Part shown: positions 33,880 to 46,072 of the stretch, piece by piece
How positions within the stretch are numbered: position 1 is the first letter of the stretch
Layout: each line of letters begins with the position of its first letter
Assembly: GCA_964036195.1 (NCBI GenBank)
Contig: OZ038456.1
Coordinates: 10,788,001-10,852,000, forward strand
DNA length: 64,000 nucleotides
Origin: Sphaerolaimus hirsutus
Taxonomy: Eukaryota > Nematoda > Chromadorea > Monhysterida > Sphaerolaimidae
Direction of reading: 5' to 3'
Notes under the pieces: generated by a model
Seen by the model: the letters and a program-made list of their open reading frames with translations, nothing else
The model's database searches: none
Told to the model about the DNA's origin: nothing
Position numbers and translations under genes: made by a program

Positions 33880-35767
33880 TTACACATGTTGAACAATATT
33901 TGGAACATGAGCCGCTTTCTTCTTGTTAATTAGAAAAATTAAAGCGGAAACAATTACAAAAACGATGATTGTCACTTGGACCACCAGCAGTACATCCGTG
34001 GCGGCAATGTGTCTGGACGACGGATTCTGGGAGAATGAACAGAGTGTGATTGAACTTTTTGGGAAATAGCATTGAATTAATCATTACACACACGCACACG
34101 CACACGCACACGCACACGCACACGCACACGCACACGCACACGCACACGCACACGCACACGCACACGCACACGCACACGCACACACACACGCACACGCACA
34201 CGCACACGCACACGCACACGCATACGCACACACACGCAGACGCACACGCACAGACACACACACGCACAGACACGCACACACGCACGCACGCACATGACTG
34301 GAAGTTATAAAAAAGCGAACTCACAACATCCTCAATAGTGACGGTGTCCATTTCGCCAATCGTGGTGAACAGCTTGGTGTACAGCTTGCACAGGTTAGTG
34401 CGACATGGCTTCGTGTCATTCTGTTCACCCATAGCGTCTTCCATCCCGTCGTTGTTGTTATGGGAACGCTGCACACGCAGTGCACCTGCAGTTCGAAATG
34501 AGACTGGACTGATGCGTATGTGACAGTGTATTAACTTCTATTTGCATGCATTATATTATAGAAAATATTACTCTTGCACAAGTCGAATGTGTTGTGCACA
34601 AGTCATTTTGACTCGAAACGGAAAAGACATTGCAAAATTGTATTTTAATTGATACGTAAGGATTGCATTCTAAACTCATCATTTTTGACAAAAGTTTGGA
34701 TTTTACTAACGTTTAAATTCAAAAGCAAAACAAATTTACATATTTTTCAGCTTCAAGTAAAAATAACTTGTGCACAACACATAATACTTGTGCACTAGTC
34801 ATATTTTGTATAAAACATCGTAAATATTTACATGTTTAAAAATGTCTTAAAGGTGTTACACAATTATACGGAAAAATGAAGTGTTAATGAAGGAAATGTA
34901 ATTAATTAATGAACAAATTACGCATTTTATGTAGTGTAACTGACCGTCATTGTCCAAAATTTGGTCTGTAACATTGACCAGCGCCCTGCGGGATCGACTG
35001 GCGTCATCGGTGACGTTGCGTGGTACAGATGGGGCGGGGGCGGGGGCGGGGGCGTCCGATTTGAGCAATGGAGCTGCGCAATGTAATTAGAATTACTCAT
35101 TATGAATACATTCATTCAAATATCTTGTGCAAAACATCTTGTTCACTAAAGAATAGGTCTAAATACAAAGTTGGTTGACAACAATAAATTTCTTGTGCAA
35201 AAGTACTCGATGAAGGCACAGCTTACCGTATTTCCTCGAAATACCCCCCCCCCCTCGTTTGACCCCCCCCTCTCGAGACCACTATGAAACAATCACCCCC
35301 CCCCTCGAAATACCCCCCCCCAAATTGAGTGTAAAGGGAACGTACATGACAATAACTGTAGTTTGTGTTCAGTGTACTGCAGAACACACGTTAAAACACT
35401 GTCGGTGTCACGTTAGAACAGTGTACATACCATCTACATACTAATATTAGTCTACAGAACCTTTTAAATTGCGGTTTTTGTTGCATTTTTCGACGTCTGC
35501 GTACGTTTCAGACGACAATTTCGTACTCGGTTTTCAAAAATTTTCTTGTGAAACAATGACCCCCCCTCGAAATACCCCCCCTCGTTTAACCCCCCCCCCT
35601 CTCGGGACCACTATGAAACAATCACCCCCCGGGGGGTATTTCGAGGAAATACGGTATGCTCAATTATAAAGATAAATATTCACCATAAAAAAATTGAACT
35701 GACCAATGCCGGCATACAGGGAAAAGAAGATGGTTGCCCACATAGCGCCGGAAAAAATGATGCCCAT
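33880..35767 (-). CDS. Spliced membrane protein gene, function unknown
   Basis: Four exons join in consistent phase: 35767-35704 (possibly starting earlier, at an acceptor at 35827), 35073-34945, 34485-34325 and 34026-33880 (stop TAA). All introns are GT-AG (donors GTCAGT, GTCAGT, GTGAGT). From the ATG the product is about 165 aa. It starts with a hydrophobic segment MGIIFSGAMWATIFFSLYAG (signal peptide or membrane helix). An Ala-Pro repeat, two NVT glycosylation sequons and a CRTNLC segment follow. A strong C-terminal membrane helix VLLVVQVTIIVFVIVSALIF ends in NKKKAAHV. A single-pass surface protein is plausible. If the first exon starts at 35827, more upstream exons exist. No family was recognised. 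The second-to-last intron's neighbour intron holds the CA-repeat microsatellite. Confidence 0.6.
34084..34291. repeat. (CACACG)n microsatellite
   Basis: About 200 bp of ACACGC/CACACG and related CA repeats with a few ACAGAC interruptions at the right end. It lies in the last intron of the minus-strand membrane protein gene. Long ORFs through it are artefacts. Confidence 0.97.
35224..35656. mobile_element. TACCGTATT-family MITE
   Basis: The left end TACCGTATTTCCTCGAAAT and the right end ATTTCGAGGAAATACGGTA are near-perfect inverted copies with adjacent C/G tracts. It lies between the first two coding exons of the membrane protein gene. Confidence 0.7.
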
Positions 35768-35802
35768 CGTTTTTGTCGAAGCTGTCGTGCGTCGAAAAAA
35801 TA

Positions 35803-37095
35803 TATACAATTTGATCGCAAATGGTAGCTGAAAAAAATGAACGTTCCTTTTATGTCAGGAAAAACTCAAAGTGGTTGCCTAAGGCTACAAAAAAATAATG
35901 TCCATGATCCATCAAATAAAATGAAATACTGGAATGTCATGCAGAGATAATCATCTTTTACTGCACCACAGGCAAAAGATTACATTTAGATTCAAAAGCA
36001 AACAAAATATACACAAATGTCTGTTTCAAGTCAAAATGACTTGTGCACAACACCTGTGACTTGTGCACTATTCGTATTTCCTATAGTATAAATAGATCCA
36101 TGCAAGTAGAAGTGCGCTGCAACATGCGCAGTGCACTGGGACAGGTGTAAATTTGATACAAAGTGAAATTTAGTGCAAACGTAAGTGTAAACATGTGCAT
36201 TGACCTACATAACTATTCCCTTCAAAGATAATTTGTCTATTGTTTAAGTAGAAAAAAATTGCGCATAAGTACATATTCTATAATGCATATAAATGCAATC
36301 GCGAGTACACTGAGACAAATGTAAGATTAATTTGCATGGGAATCTAGTGCAACCACCTTTGTCAGTGCATTGCGCATGTCGCAGTGCAGTCCTATTTGCA
36401 CGGATGTATATTGTGGGAAATTTGATTTGTGCACAAGTCGCATGTGTCGTGCACCAGTCACTTTGACTTGAAGCAGTAGACATCACGCAAAAAGCTGTCA
36501 AAAATATATCCATGCAGATAGGAGTGCACTCAGGCTTGTGCAGTGCACTGAGACGGGTGTACATTTGATACGGGTGAATTTTAGTGCATGCACTGACGTA
36601 TGTAAATGAAGCAGTTATGTATCAATGTAAATACAAAATTCACATTGCTTTTTTTACATTTCAAATCAATTCATATACAATTTGATCGCAAATGGTAGCT
36701 GAAAAAAATGAACGTTCCTTTTATGTCAGGAAAAACTCAAAGTGGTTGCCTAAGGCTACAAAAAAATAATGTCCATGATCCATCAAATAAAATGAAATAC
36801 TGGAATGTCATGCAGAGATAATCATCTTTTACTGCACCACAGGCAAGAGATTAAGGCATTGTAGCAATCGCAATTATGACTGATTCCATAATGAGGAGAA
36901 ATTCTGGAATGTCATGCAGAGATAATCATCTTTTACTGCACCACAGGCAAAAGATTAAGGCATTTGAGCAATCGCAAATATGACTGATTCCATAATGAGG
37001 AGAAATTCTGGAATGTCATGCAGAGATAATCATCTTTTACTGCACCACAGGCAAGAGATTAAGCATTTGAGCAATCGCAATTATGACTGATTTTT
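35803..37095. repeat. Duplicated intron segment and tandem 108-bp units
   Basis: A segment of about 175 bp at 35810-35988, which includes the start of the first membrane-protein exon (CAATTTGATCGCAAATGG), recurs at 36675-36848. Then a unit of about 108 bp with AATGTCATGCAGAGATAATC is repeated at about 36794, 36907 and 37013. GTGCAC-family repeats fill the space between. Confidence 0.7.
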
Positions 37096-37102
37096 ATTGT
37101 AG

Positions 37103-37148
37103 GTAACCCGCATGGCCAGCGTGCATTCGTCACTTTGAAAAAGATCAA
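37103..37148 (+). CDS. Possible small upstream exon of the finger gene
   Basis: A 46-bp segment after TTTTATTGTAG reads NPHGQRAFVTLKKI and ends at a weak donor GTGACA. Its phase (1 to 2) would join the next exon at 39466 in frame. Short length and the weak donor make this tentative. Confidence 0.2.
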
Positions 37149-37604
37149 GTGACAGTGGAATGATCAAACAAATGATCCGAATTTCTTACGAGTGCAACTT
37201 ATATAAAATATCAAAGACAATGCCGCCATTACAATCGCACTTGTGTAATAAAGGAAATTCCCACAATGCACAGCACAGCACAGTGTAATAAACCACAGCG
37301 GAAATTCTTTTGATCGATTTCACAAAAAGCGCCGCCAAAGGCAATGATTTATGACAACTTCATATTTAGCTGCAAGTACATATCGCTTCTGGTCATTGCT
37401 GCGCGGGTCCAAATTTGTTATTGACATGCGATACTTTTACAACCCTGAATTTGATTTACTGTAGGATCGTAAAGTTATCGGTTTATGACATGCAAAAGTT
37501 GCTTCATTTCTCCATCGAATGTAAAACAATGAAATATTTGTGTTCACGACAGCACAAAATTTACATCAGATTTATATGACTCGCGCACAAGTCACATGTG
37601 TTCT

Positions 37605-38310
37605 GCACAAGTTATTTTTAATTCGAGCATGAGAAAAAGTGTGTTTAAATCGATATAGTTATCCCGGTGCACTGCGCATGTTGCAGCGCACTTCTATTTG
37701 CATGGATGCATATTTTAGGAAATGTGACACGTGCAAAAGTCGTTTGGACTTGAAGCACAAAAAACATCGGAAAAACATGTCAAAAATACATCCATGCGAA
37801 TAGAAGTGCGCCCCGACTTGTGCATTGCACTGAGGTAGGTGTCCATTTTAAGCGCTTTTAAATAATTTGGTAGCACTGTAATAACAATTTTTGGCATGTG
37901 TCTAATTAATAAAAATTTGACTAGTGCACCAGTTGCATGTGTCGTGCACAAGTTGCCTTGACTTGAAGCAGACAAATATGCGAAAGCTGTGGGGTGCAAG
38001 TTTACGTCATCTAATTAAATGTATTTATCTTTGTTGTAAATATTTCAATGACAATGGTTAAGATCGAAGCGTCACAGGTATAAAATATTCAAATTTGTCT
38101 AAAAAAATACAACTCCAAGCTCATAAAATGTTTTAGCACATAGAATCAGACTGAATGCGTATTTAGTGCAGTTGTTGAAGTGCAGTGCTGTTGTGCTCAA
38201 AACAAATGCATGTTCTTATCATTGTGGAGGCATAAATGTTAAAGTCAGTGAAAACAACATCGCTGCGTCATTGGCAAATAACTGATAGCAACTTTGTTTA
38301 CCTACTTCCA
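37605..38310. repeat. Segmental duplication, copy A
   Basis: About 705 bp, duplicated in the same orientation at 44685-45387 with scattered differences. Shared marks are TGTGGGGTGCAAGTTTACG and AGTGCAGTGCTGTTGTGC. Part of it (37850-38108) is also present inverted at 38563-38820. Confidence 0.75.
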
Positions 38311-38562
38311 TTCTATCTCTTATCGGAACATCAAAAAAATATGCTACAGGAAATGTCGCTTCATTTATTTTGACATTTACGTTCATTTCTCCATCGAATG
38401 TAAAACAATGAAATATTTGTGTTCACGACAGCACGAAATTTACATCAGATTTATATGACTCGCGCACAAGTCATGGATGTGAAGCGGAAATTCTTTTGAT
38501 CGATTTCACTTTGTAATTCAACTTTTTCAAATTCAAATTCAAATGAGCTTGCAGTCGTTTTT

Positions 38563-38820
38563 TTGTAGACAAATTTGAATATTTTATAACTGTGACGCTT
38601 CGATCTTAACCATTGTCATTGAAATATTTACAACAAAAATAAATACATTTAATTAGATGACGTAAACTTGCACCCCACAGCTTTCGCATATTTGTCTGCT
38701 TCAAGTCAAAGCAACTTGTGCACGACGCAAGCAACTTGTGCACTAGTCAAATTTTTATTAATTAGACAAATGCCAAAAACTTTTAGCACAGTGCTGCCAA
38801 ATATTTAAAAGCACTTAAAA
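38563..38820. repeat. Inverted partner of 37850-38108
   Basis: Read on the minus strand it matches 37850-38108, including AATTTGGTAGCACTGTAAT-like and TTACGTCATCTAATTAAATG segments. Together they form an inverted repeat with a loop of about 450 bp. Confidence 0.7.
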
Positions 38821-38829
38821 TGTGTCTTG

Positions 38830-39260
38830 TGACTTGTGCACTAGTCTAGTTGTTGACAAATTACACACATGACAAAACTTTATATTTACAGTGATACGAA
38901 TCTTTATGTCAGTGTATTTACTTATATTTATCTTTTGAAAAAATTTCTCTTCTTATTAAATTTTGTAACTGTCTCAATGTACTGCAATGTTTCTGTGCAC
39001 TCATGCCGAAATGTTATGTCAAAGTATATGTAAGTGCATTATACTCGTGCACAAGTCACAAGTTTTGTGCACAGGTCATATTGTTTGTACAGTGTATCCA
39101 TACAAATGGGAGTGCGCTGCGACATGCGCAATAAATTTTATACCTGTCTCAGTGCACTGCGCATGTAGCAGTGCACAGCCATTTGCATGGATGCATCTCT
39201 GATGCATTTTTGACCTCTGATTCCTTTATTTTGACTGGGGAATAATTCATTGTGTGCATA
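38830..39260. repeat. Segmental duplication, second pair, copy A
   Basis: About 430 bp from CTAGTCTAGTTGTTGACAAA to TTCATTGTGTGCATA, repeated in the same orientation at 43205-43634. Confidence 0.8.
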
Positions 39261-39465
39261 GTATAGTGTTGCGAATGAATATCTTTATGACATTCCATTT
39301 TCTGAATATTTGTACAGTGTATGCGCACCATGGGTCAAAGTAAATATGTTAATGTTCAATAAGTAGTTACAATTGTGAGTTTTTCATATTTTGCGTACAT
39401 TCGTTTCCTTTTCGTCTACATTAATTTACACAAATTTAGTCTGCACAAATTCAAACATTTCACAG

Positions 39466-42400
39466 GAAAAAAATTGTTACTCAATTCACTACCCATTTCG
39501 TGGTAATCGACAAACGAGGGCAACAGGACCCTGTGCTTTCTGCAGCTGAATTTTCAGGTTTGCTATCATTTTAATGATACGTTTATTGGTTATTTGCGGT
39601 AATGTCGCAGTGCACTCCTATCTGCATGGATATATTTTTGTTAGTTTCAATTTAAAAAAACTTGTGCGCAAGTCATATGACTGGTGCACTAGTCACATTG
39701 TGTATGGTGCACATTCATGCACGCAGGACTGCGCTGCGACTTGTGCAGTGCACTGACAAAGGAGTGTGCATCATTAGGACAAAAGTGCATTAGTACAACA
39801 GTAGTTTTTATACAACAAAGGTGCTCATTAGGACAAAAGATGTTTTTTTACAACGGATGTCGCTTTTATACAACGCGTGTTGCTTTAGTACAACAAATGT
39901 CGCAACAAATTATTTTATAACATGATTATCATTACAAAATATAATTTTAAGTTTTCGTTCTACAACGTATCAAATTTACACCTCTCCCAGTGCACTGCGC
40001 ATTTTGCAGCGCACTTTTACTTGCACAGATCTATTTATACTATAGGAAATACGAATAGTGCACAAGTCACAGGTGTTGTGCACAAGTTATTTTGACTTGA
40101 AACAGACATTGGTGTATATTTTGTTTGCTTTTGAATCTAAATGTAAGTGTAATCCTCAATTTTTTTCAAACATGCATGAAAGCACAAAATTTAAACTCAT
40201 TGAACGTGTGTCAAAAGTGTATTCAACAGAACATAACTAACATGAAAATTTCGATGGATTTTGAGAATTTGAAACATGACATCCTTAAAGCTATTCCGAT
40301 AGCTAGAATGAGCTAGATATTTAAATACTTTAGATAACATGAGATTGTTTTAGATGACATGTAACGAATTGATTTGAAATGTAAAAAAAAACAATGTGAA
40401 TTTTGTATTTACATTGATACATAACTGCTTCATTTACATACGTCAGTGCATGCACTGAAATTCACCCGTATCAAATGTACACCCGTCTCAGTGCACTGCA
40501 CAAGCCTCAGTGCACTCCTATCTGCATGGATATATTTTCGACAAATTTTTGCGTGATGTCTTGTGCTTCAAGTCAAAGTAACTGGTGCACGACACATGCG
40601 ACTTGTGCACAAGTCAAATTTCCCACAATATACATCCGTGCAAATAGGACTGCACTGCGACTTGTGCAGTGCACTGAGACGTGTGTAAAGTGATATGGAC
40701 ACAAATAAATAAGTTTGTTGAATGCTTTGTTAAACATTTTTGCGATTTCTTATCTGCTACGTACATTCGATTTCACTGGCAAATAACTGTTTTATTTACT
40801 TAACAGCACATACGGAAATTCGTTTGCACCAAAAAAGGGGGAGCTTCATCGCGCTGTAGACGAGATACCTAATCAGGTTGGGCCTTTTGTGGTCAGTTTA
40901 GTACATTGCACAAGTAACTCTGCACCCTCGTTTGTATGCATTTATTGTATTGCAAGTCGAAGAGCTGTCCTATATGCGTGCATATATTTTTATATTTTTC
41001 AAGTCAAAGTAACTGGTGCACGACACATGCAACTTGTGCACAAGTCAAATTTCTCACAATATACATCCGTGCAAATAGGACTGCACTGCGACTTGTGCAG
41101 TGCACTGAGACATGTGTAAAGTTGATATAAAGTGAAATTGAATGCAAGCGTATATGAAAGTATAATGAAATAGTTATGTATCACTTTAAAATATAAATAT
41201 AGAATAATACATAATTAATACATAGGTACTCTAAATGCCAGTTTCTTAGCAATCATGTCAAAGTTGTTTAAATATTTTATGTGATGTCAAAGTAAAAAAG
41301 TGAATTTAGAGTTTACCCATCATTTTGCATTTGACAACTTTGTGTGTTTTTAAAGTATGTATGTAGTGTATACTCTTTCTCACAATAATTATTTGTTCTA
41401 TTATTTTTGCATTTGTGTTTATGAAAACTCCTTCAACAACATTTCAGTGTGCAGCAAACAAATGTATCAACAGACTTTGACTGATCCAAAAAAATTCAAC
41501 CACAAGTGTCCACTTTGCAAGTATACAACTGGGGACTCAGATTCGAATCTCAATGATGATAATGAAAGTGATTTGCAAATATTGGACAACAAAAAACCCC
41601 AAGACGATTTGAAAATGTTTGCCCACATTTTGAAAGAACACCCGGTGCAATATGTCAATGAGGTAGTATTTTGTCAGGTGCGTTTATAAAGTGCTATGTT
41701 ACTTCATAACTTGTTCTATCAAAAATAAATAATGAATAATGTTTTATTCATTTACACTGATTCCATACTAATGTTATTTTAACGAGCATGCATAGCACGA
41801 GAATGAAGAATTGAAGAAAAAAGATGCTACCGACTTTCCTCGATGAACCCCCCCTCATTCAACCCCCCTCATTCAACCCCCCCCCCCCCTCAATCTACCC
41901 CCCAGGTAAAATATTCTGGGGAAAAAAAGACCCCCCTCATTCTACCCCCCTCTATATACTAGATACTATATATAAGCTATATATTTACAATGTACAATGT
42001 ACTATATACTACCATATAATACTATATACTACTTGCTATTATACCATTATACTACTGCTAGCACCTAACGATGGCAAACCTTCTGCGAAAAAGTGTTTAA
42101 ATTTTTAAGTGCTTACAGGCAGAGAAACACGCGGCGCCACCGCCGGCAACGTTGCCAACGGCGCCGGATGCTGTGCGCGATATGGTATGTGCAAGTGTTT
42201 CCTATTTTTTTACCTTTGCGGGGCTGGGCCAGTGCCCAGTACTCATTTACAATTTTTAAAAAAATCGGTTTGGTGGGTGAGATTTTCAAGAAGTCATGTC
42301 ATGTATCAGCTTGCTGCACGTATTGCGGTGTACATATTCACGTATACGGTATACATCAAACATACTGTTACAAATATTTTTTTCGCAGAATACGACGATC

Positions 42401-42469
42401 GTCGTCGAGCAGTTAGTGCCCACCAGCGAGCAGCTCGACCGGCTCATGGCACAGCGCCGACGAACTTGA
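39466..42469 (+). CDS. Spliced gene with a split C2H2-like zinc finger (3' part)
   Basis: Four exons fit in phase: 39466-39557, 41448-41662, 42119-42184 and 42389-42469 (stop TGA), all GT-AG with good acceptors (TTTCACAG, CATTTCAG, GCTTACAG, TTTCGCAG). The 5' end is open, so the start is missing or lies in unrecognised exons upstream. The second exon encodes FNHKCPLCKYTTG, a typical CX2C finger start. An acidic insert of about 40 residues follows, then MFAHILKEH, giving HX4H; a C2H2 finger with a long loop is the likely reading. The later exons encode a Pro/Ala segment and a basic end (LMAQRRRT). The protein may bind nucleic acid. No closer family was recognised. An exon-1 fragment is copied at about 45905-45955. 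Confidence 0.55.
39771..39920. mobile_element. Fragment of a TACAAC-array element
   Basis: Starts GAGTGTGCATCATTAGGAC and contains repeated TTAGTACAACA and ATTAGGACAAAAG. The same end is found inverted at about 58957-58984 in a complete element. No right end was found here. Confidence 0.5.
41826..41965. repeat. C-tract MITE fragment
   Basis: TACCGACTTTCCTCGATGAA followed by several CCCCCCTCATTCAACC units and C tracts. It resembles the left half of the TACCGTATT family and lies in an intron of the finger gene. Confidence 0.45.
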
Positions 42470-43204
42470 ATGCGCTTTGTCAAAGGTGTCGTGTCGTGAT
42501 TTAAATTGTTTGATATAAATGAAAATTGATGTCTTCTGCTTCAAGTAAAACTGACTAGTGCACGACACACGTGACTTGTGCACAAGTTATATTGTTGACA
42601 AATGACACACATACCAAAACTTTTTTTTACATATCTTATATTTATCTAATAACTGTGATGTATATTATAGAATATATGACTAGTGCACAAGTTTCACGTG
42701 TCGTGCAGACAAATTGATTTAAATTGATTGATTTAAATGAAAATTGATGTCTTCTGCTTCAAGTCAAATTGACTTGTGCACAAAACATGTTACTTGTGCA
42801 CAAGTCAAATTTCCAACATAAGGTACTTCTATATCAAAACAATCAATTGTTCGAAACTCTGCTGCTGCATGTACTGTATGTATCACACGACACACGTGTA
42901 TTTTGCGTAGTTGGTGAAAATGACTTATATTGACAAATAAAATTAAAAATTGTGTAAGAACTCCCTGATTCCAAAAATAATAATTGAAATTGTATGAAAT
43001 TAGTAGATTTAATTACGCCATACACTCAAGTACTGATATGTATGATAAATTTATTTATGTATATATGATAATTGATTTATTCATTTATTTATTCATACAC
43101 CATCTTTGAACTGAGGTAAAAAATAAATTCCATTTAAATATTTCAATATAGGTATAATAGTCTTCTGTTTCAAGTCAAAGCGACTTGTGCACGACACACG
43201 TGAG

Positions 43205-43634
43205 TTGTGCACTAGTCTAGTTGTTGACAAATTACACACATGACAAAACTTTATATTTACAGTGATACGAATCTTTATGTCAGTGTAAATATTTACTTAT
43301 ACTTATCTTTTGAAAAAATTTCTCTTCTTATAAAATTTTGTAACTGTCTCAATGTACTGCAATGTTTCTGTGCACTCATGCCGAAATTTTATGTCAAAGT
43401 ATATGTAAGTGCATTATACTCGTGCACAAGTCGCAAGTTTTGTGCACAGGTCATATTGTTTGTACAGTGTATCCATACAAATGGGAGTGCGCTGCAACAT
43501 GCGCAATAAATTTTATACCTGTCTCAGTGCACTGCACATGTAGCAGTGCACAGCCATTTGCATGGATGCATCTCTGATGCATTTTTGACCTCTGATTCCT
43601 TTATTTTGACTGGGGAATAATTCATTGTGTGCAT
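43205..43634. repeat. Segmental duplication, second pair, copy B
   Basis: Direct copy of 38830-39260 with few differences, including an extra TAAATATT near 43285. Confidence 0.8.
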
Positions 43635-44684
43635 ACACAAATACTTGCTTACTGTTGTGCACTATCCTAACAAAATACGTTCTGTTTTACCGGTCGGAAA
43701 GAATGAAATGCATAATTGTCGCATTGTTTGACCCCTTCTAGCGTAACATGAAAGAAATTCGATAATCCTATGCTCAACGGATGCGCATAAAGGGGTTATC
43801 TGACCCGCTGTTGAGCCGTATGCAAATACTTCTCGATTTGCATAATCCATACTCACAAGAAAAAATCCTAAGTATGTGTCAATGACATTCAATTGCCAAG
43901 TATTTTATTATTTCAGCAAATATTTCTCGTGTTTGGTTATTGATGGGACGAGGAAATTCTTTTGATCGATTTCACAAAAGGCGCCGCCAAAGGCAATGAT
44001 TTATGACAACTTCATGTTTAGCTGCAAGTCACAGGTGTTGTGCACAAGTCATTTTGACCTGAAACAGACTTTTGTGTATATTTTGTTTGCTTTTGAATCT
44101 AAATGTAAGTATAATCCTCAATTTTTTCAAATATGCATGAAAACACGTATGAAATTAAATCAATGCTTAAATGTAAGTAGAATTATATGTTTACGTATCA
44201 ATTAAAACACAATTTTGCAATGTCTTTTTCCGTTTCAAGTCAAAATGACTTGTGCACAACACATGAGACTTTTGCAAGGGTCAATTTTTCTATAATATAC
44301 ATATGTGCAAGTAGAACTGCTTTGCAACCTATGAAGTGTAAAGATTTCAATTTAAAAGCAAACAAAGCCTAATTACTGTTCCCCTTTTTTATTCATTTTC
44401 ACGTTTTTTCATGTTGAGCGCACTTCGATTTGCACGCATGTATGTATATTGTAGGAAATTCAACTTGTGCACAAGTCGCATGTGTCGTGCACTAGTCACT
44501 TTGACTTGAAGCACAAGACATCACGCAAAAAGCTGTCAAAAATATATCCATGCAGATAGGAGTGCATATATCAACTTTACACACATCTCAGTGCACTGCG
44601 CATGTCGCAGTGCAGTCCTATTTGCACGGATGTATATTGTGGGAAAATTGACTTGTGCACAAGTCGCATGTGTCGTGCACAAGT

Positions 44685-45387
44685 TGTTTTCAATTCGAGG
44701 ATGAGAAAAAGTGTGTTTAGATCGATATAGTTGTCCCAGTGCACTGCGCATGTTGCAGCGCACTTCTATTTGCATGGATGCATATTTTAGGAAATATGAC
44801 ACGTGCAAAAGTCGTTTGGACTTGAAGCACAAAAAACATCGGAAAAACATGTCAAAAATACATCCATGCGAATAGAAGTGCGCTCCGACTTGTGCATTGC
44901 ACTGAGGTAGGTGTCCATTTTAAGCGCTTTAAAATAATTTGGTAGCACTGTAATAACAATTTTTGGCATGTGTCTAATTAATAAAAATTTAACTAGTGCA
45001 CAAGTTGCATGTGTTGTGCACAAGTCGCCTTGACTTGAAGCAGACAAATACGCGAAAGCTGTGGGGTGCAAGTTTACGTCATCTAATTAAATGTATTTAT
45101 CTTTGTTGTAAATATTTCAATGACAATAATTAAAATCGAAGCGTCACAGGTATAAAATATTCAAATTTGTCTAAAAAAAGACGACTCCAAGCTCATAAAA
45201 TGTTTTAGCACATAGAATCAGACTGAATGCGTATTTAGTGCAGTTGTTGAAGTGCAGTGCTGTTGTGCTCAAAACAAATACATGTTCTTATCATTGGGGA
45301 GGCATAAATGTTAAAGTCAGTGAAAACAACATCGCTGCGTCATTGGCAAATAACTGATAGCAACTTTGTTTACCTACTTGCATTCAT
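44685..45387. repeat. Segmental duplication, copy B
   Basis: Direct copy of 37605-38310. It ends at GTTTACCTACTTGCATTC, where the copies diverge. Confidence 0.75.
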
Positions 45388-46072
45388 ATCAATGCACTTA
45401 AATAATTTATGCTTGCATTCACGAATCCCGTGTATCTAAGTCGACTCCACATTTCACTCAGTCCAGTTTATTTAACCACAGTCACTTGTAAGTCAAAGTG
45501 CATCAATATATAAGCCAAAGTGCTTCATGTGTAAAGCGACAGTCAATGGTTCAAATTGTCACCAAAATTTTGTCATTATTCAACCCCATTGTGTCATTGT
45601 TTAAGCAATGCCTATATAGTGCATATAATATTTCATTATTTAAGCTCTGCATAAATACATACCTAGGTATTTAAATAGTTCATATTTATGTATTTATTAA
45701 ATGAATGAATGAAAATGAATGACATTTGTGCTTTGACCTGGGTTGAAATAATTCAGAAGACATGAGCGATTTACAATTTCTTACAATTTACAACTTCTGG
45801 TCATTGCTGCACGGGTTAGTACTTGCACGGTCATTCATTGACAGGCGATACATTTACAACACGGTGCAAAACTTTGTTTTCTGCATACTAGGCTTACTTT
45901 GCTACTAGGACCTACTAGGACCCTGTGCTCTCTGCAGCTGAATTTTCAGGTTTGCTATAATTTTAATGATACGTTTATTGATTATCTGCAGTAATGTCGC
46001 AGTGCACTCCTATCTGCATGGATATGTTTTTGTTAGTTTCAATTTAAAAAGACTTGTGCGCAAGTCATATGA

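Larger units (their letters stand above)
42470..46072. other. Intergenic, repeat-filled
   Basis: No gene was recognised between the end of the finger gene and the tandem array. The sequence consists of GTGCAC-family copies, two segmental duplicates (43205-43634 and 44685-45387) and a fragment of the finger gene exon (about 45905-45955). Confidence 0.55.

Noticed and set aside
34050..34474. Long ORFs over the CACACG tract
   Set aside because: Simple-sequence translation. Only the part at 34325-34485 is kept, as an exon of the minus-strand gene.
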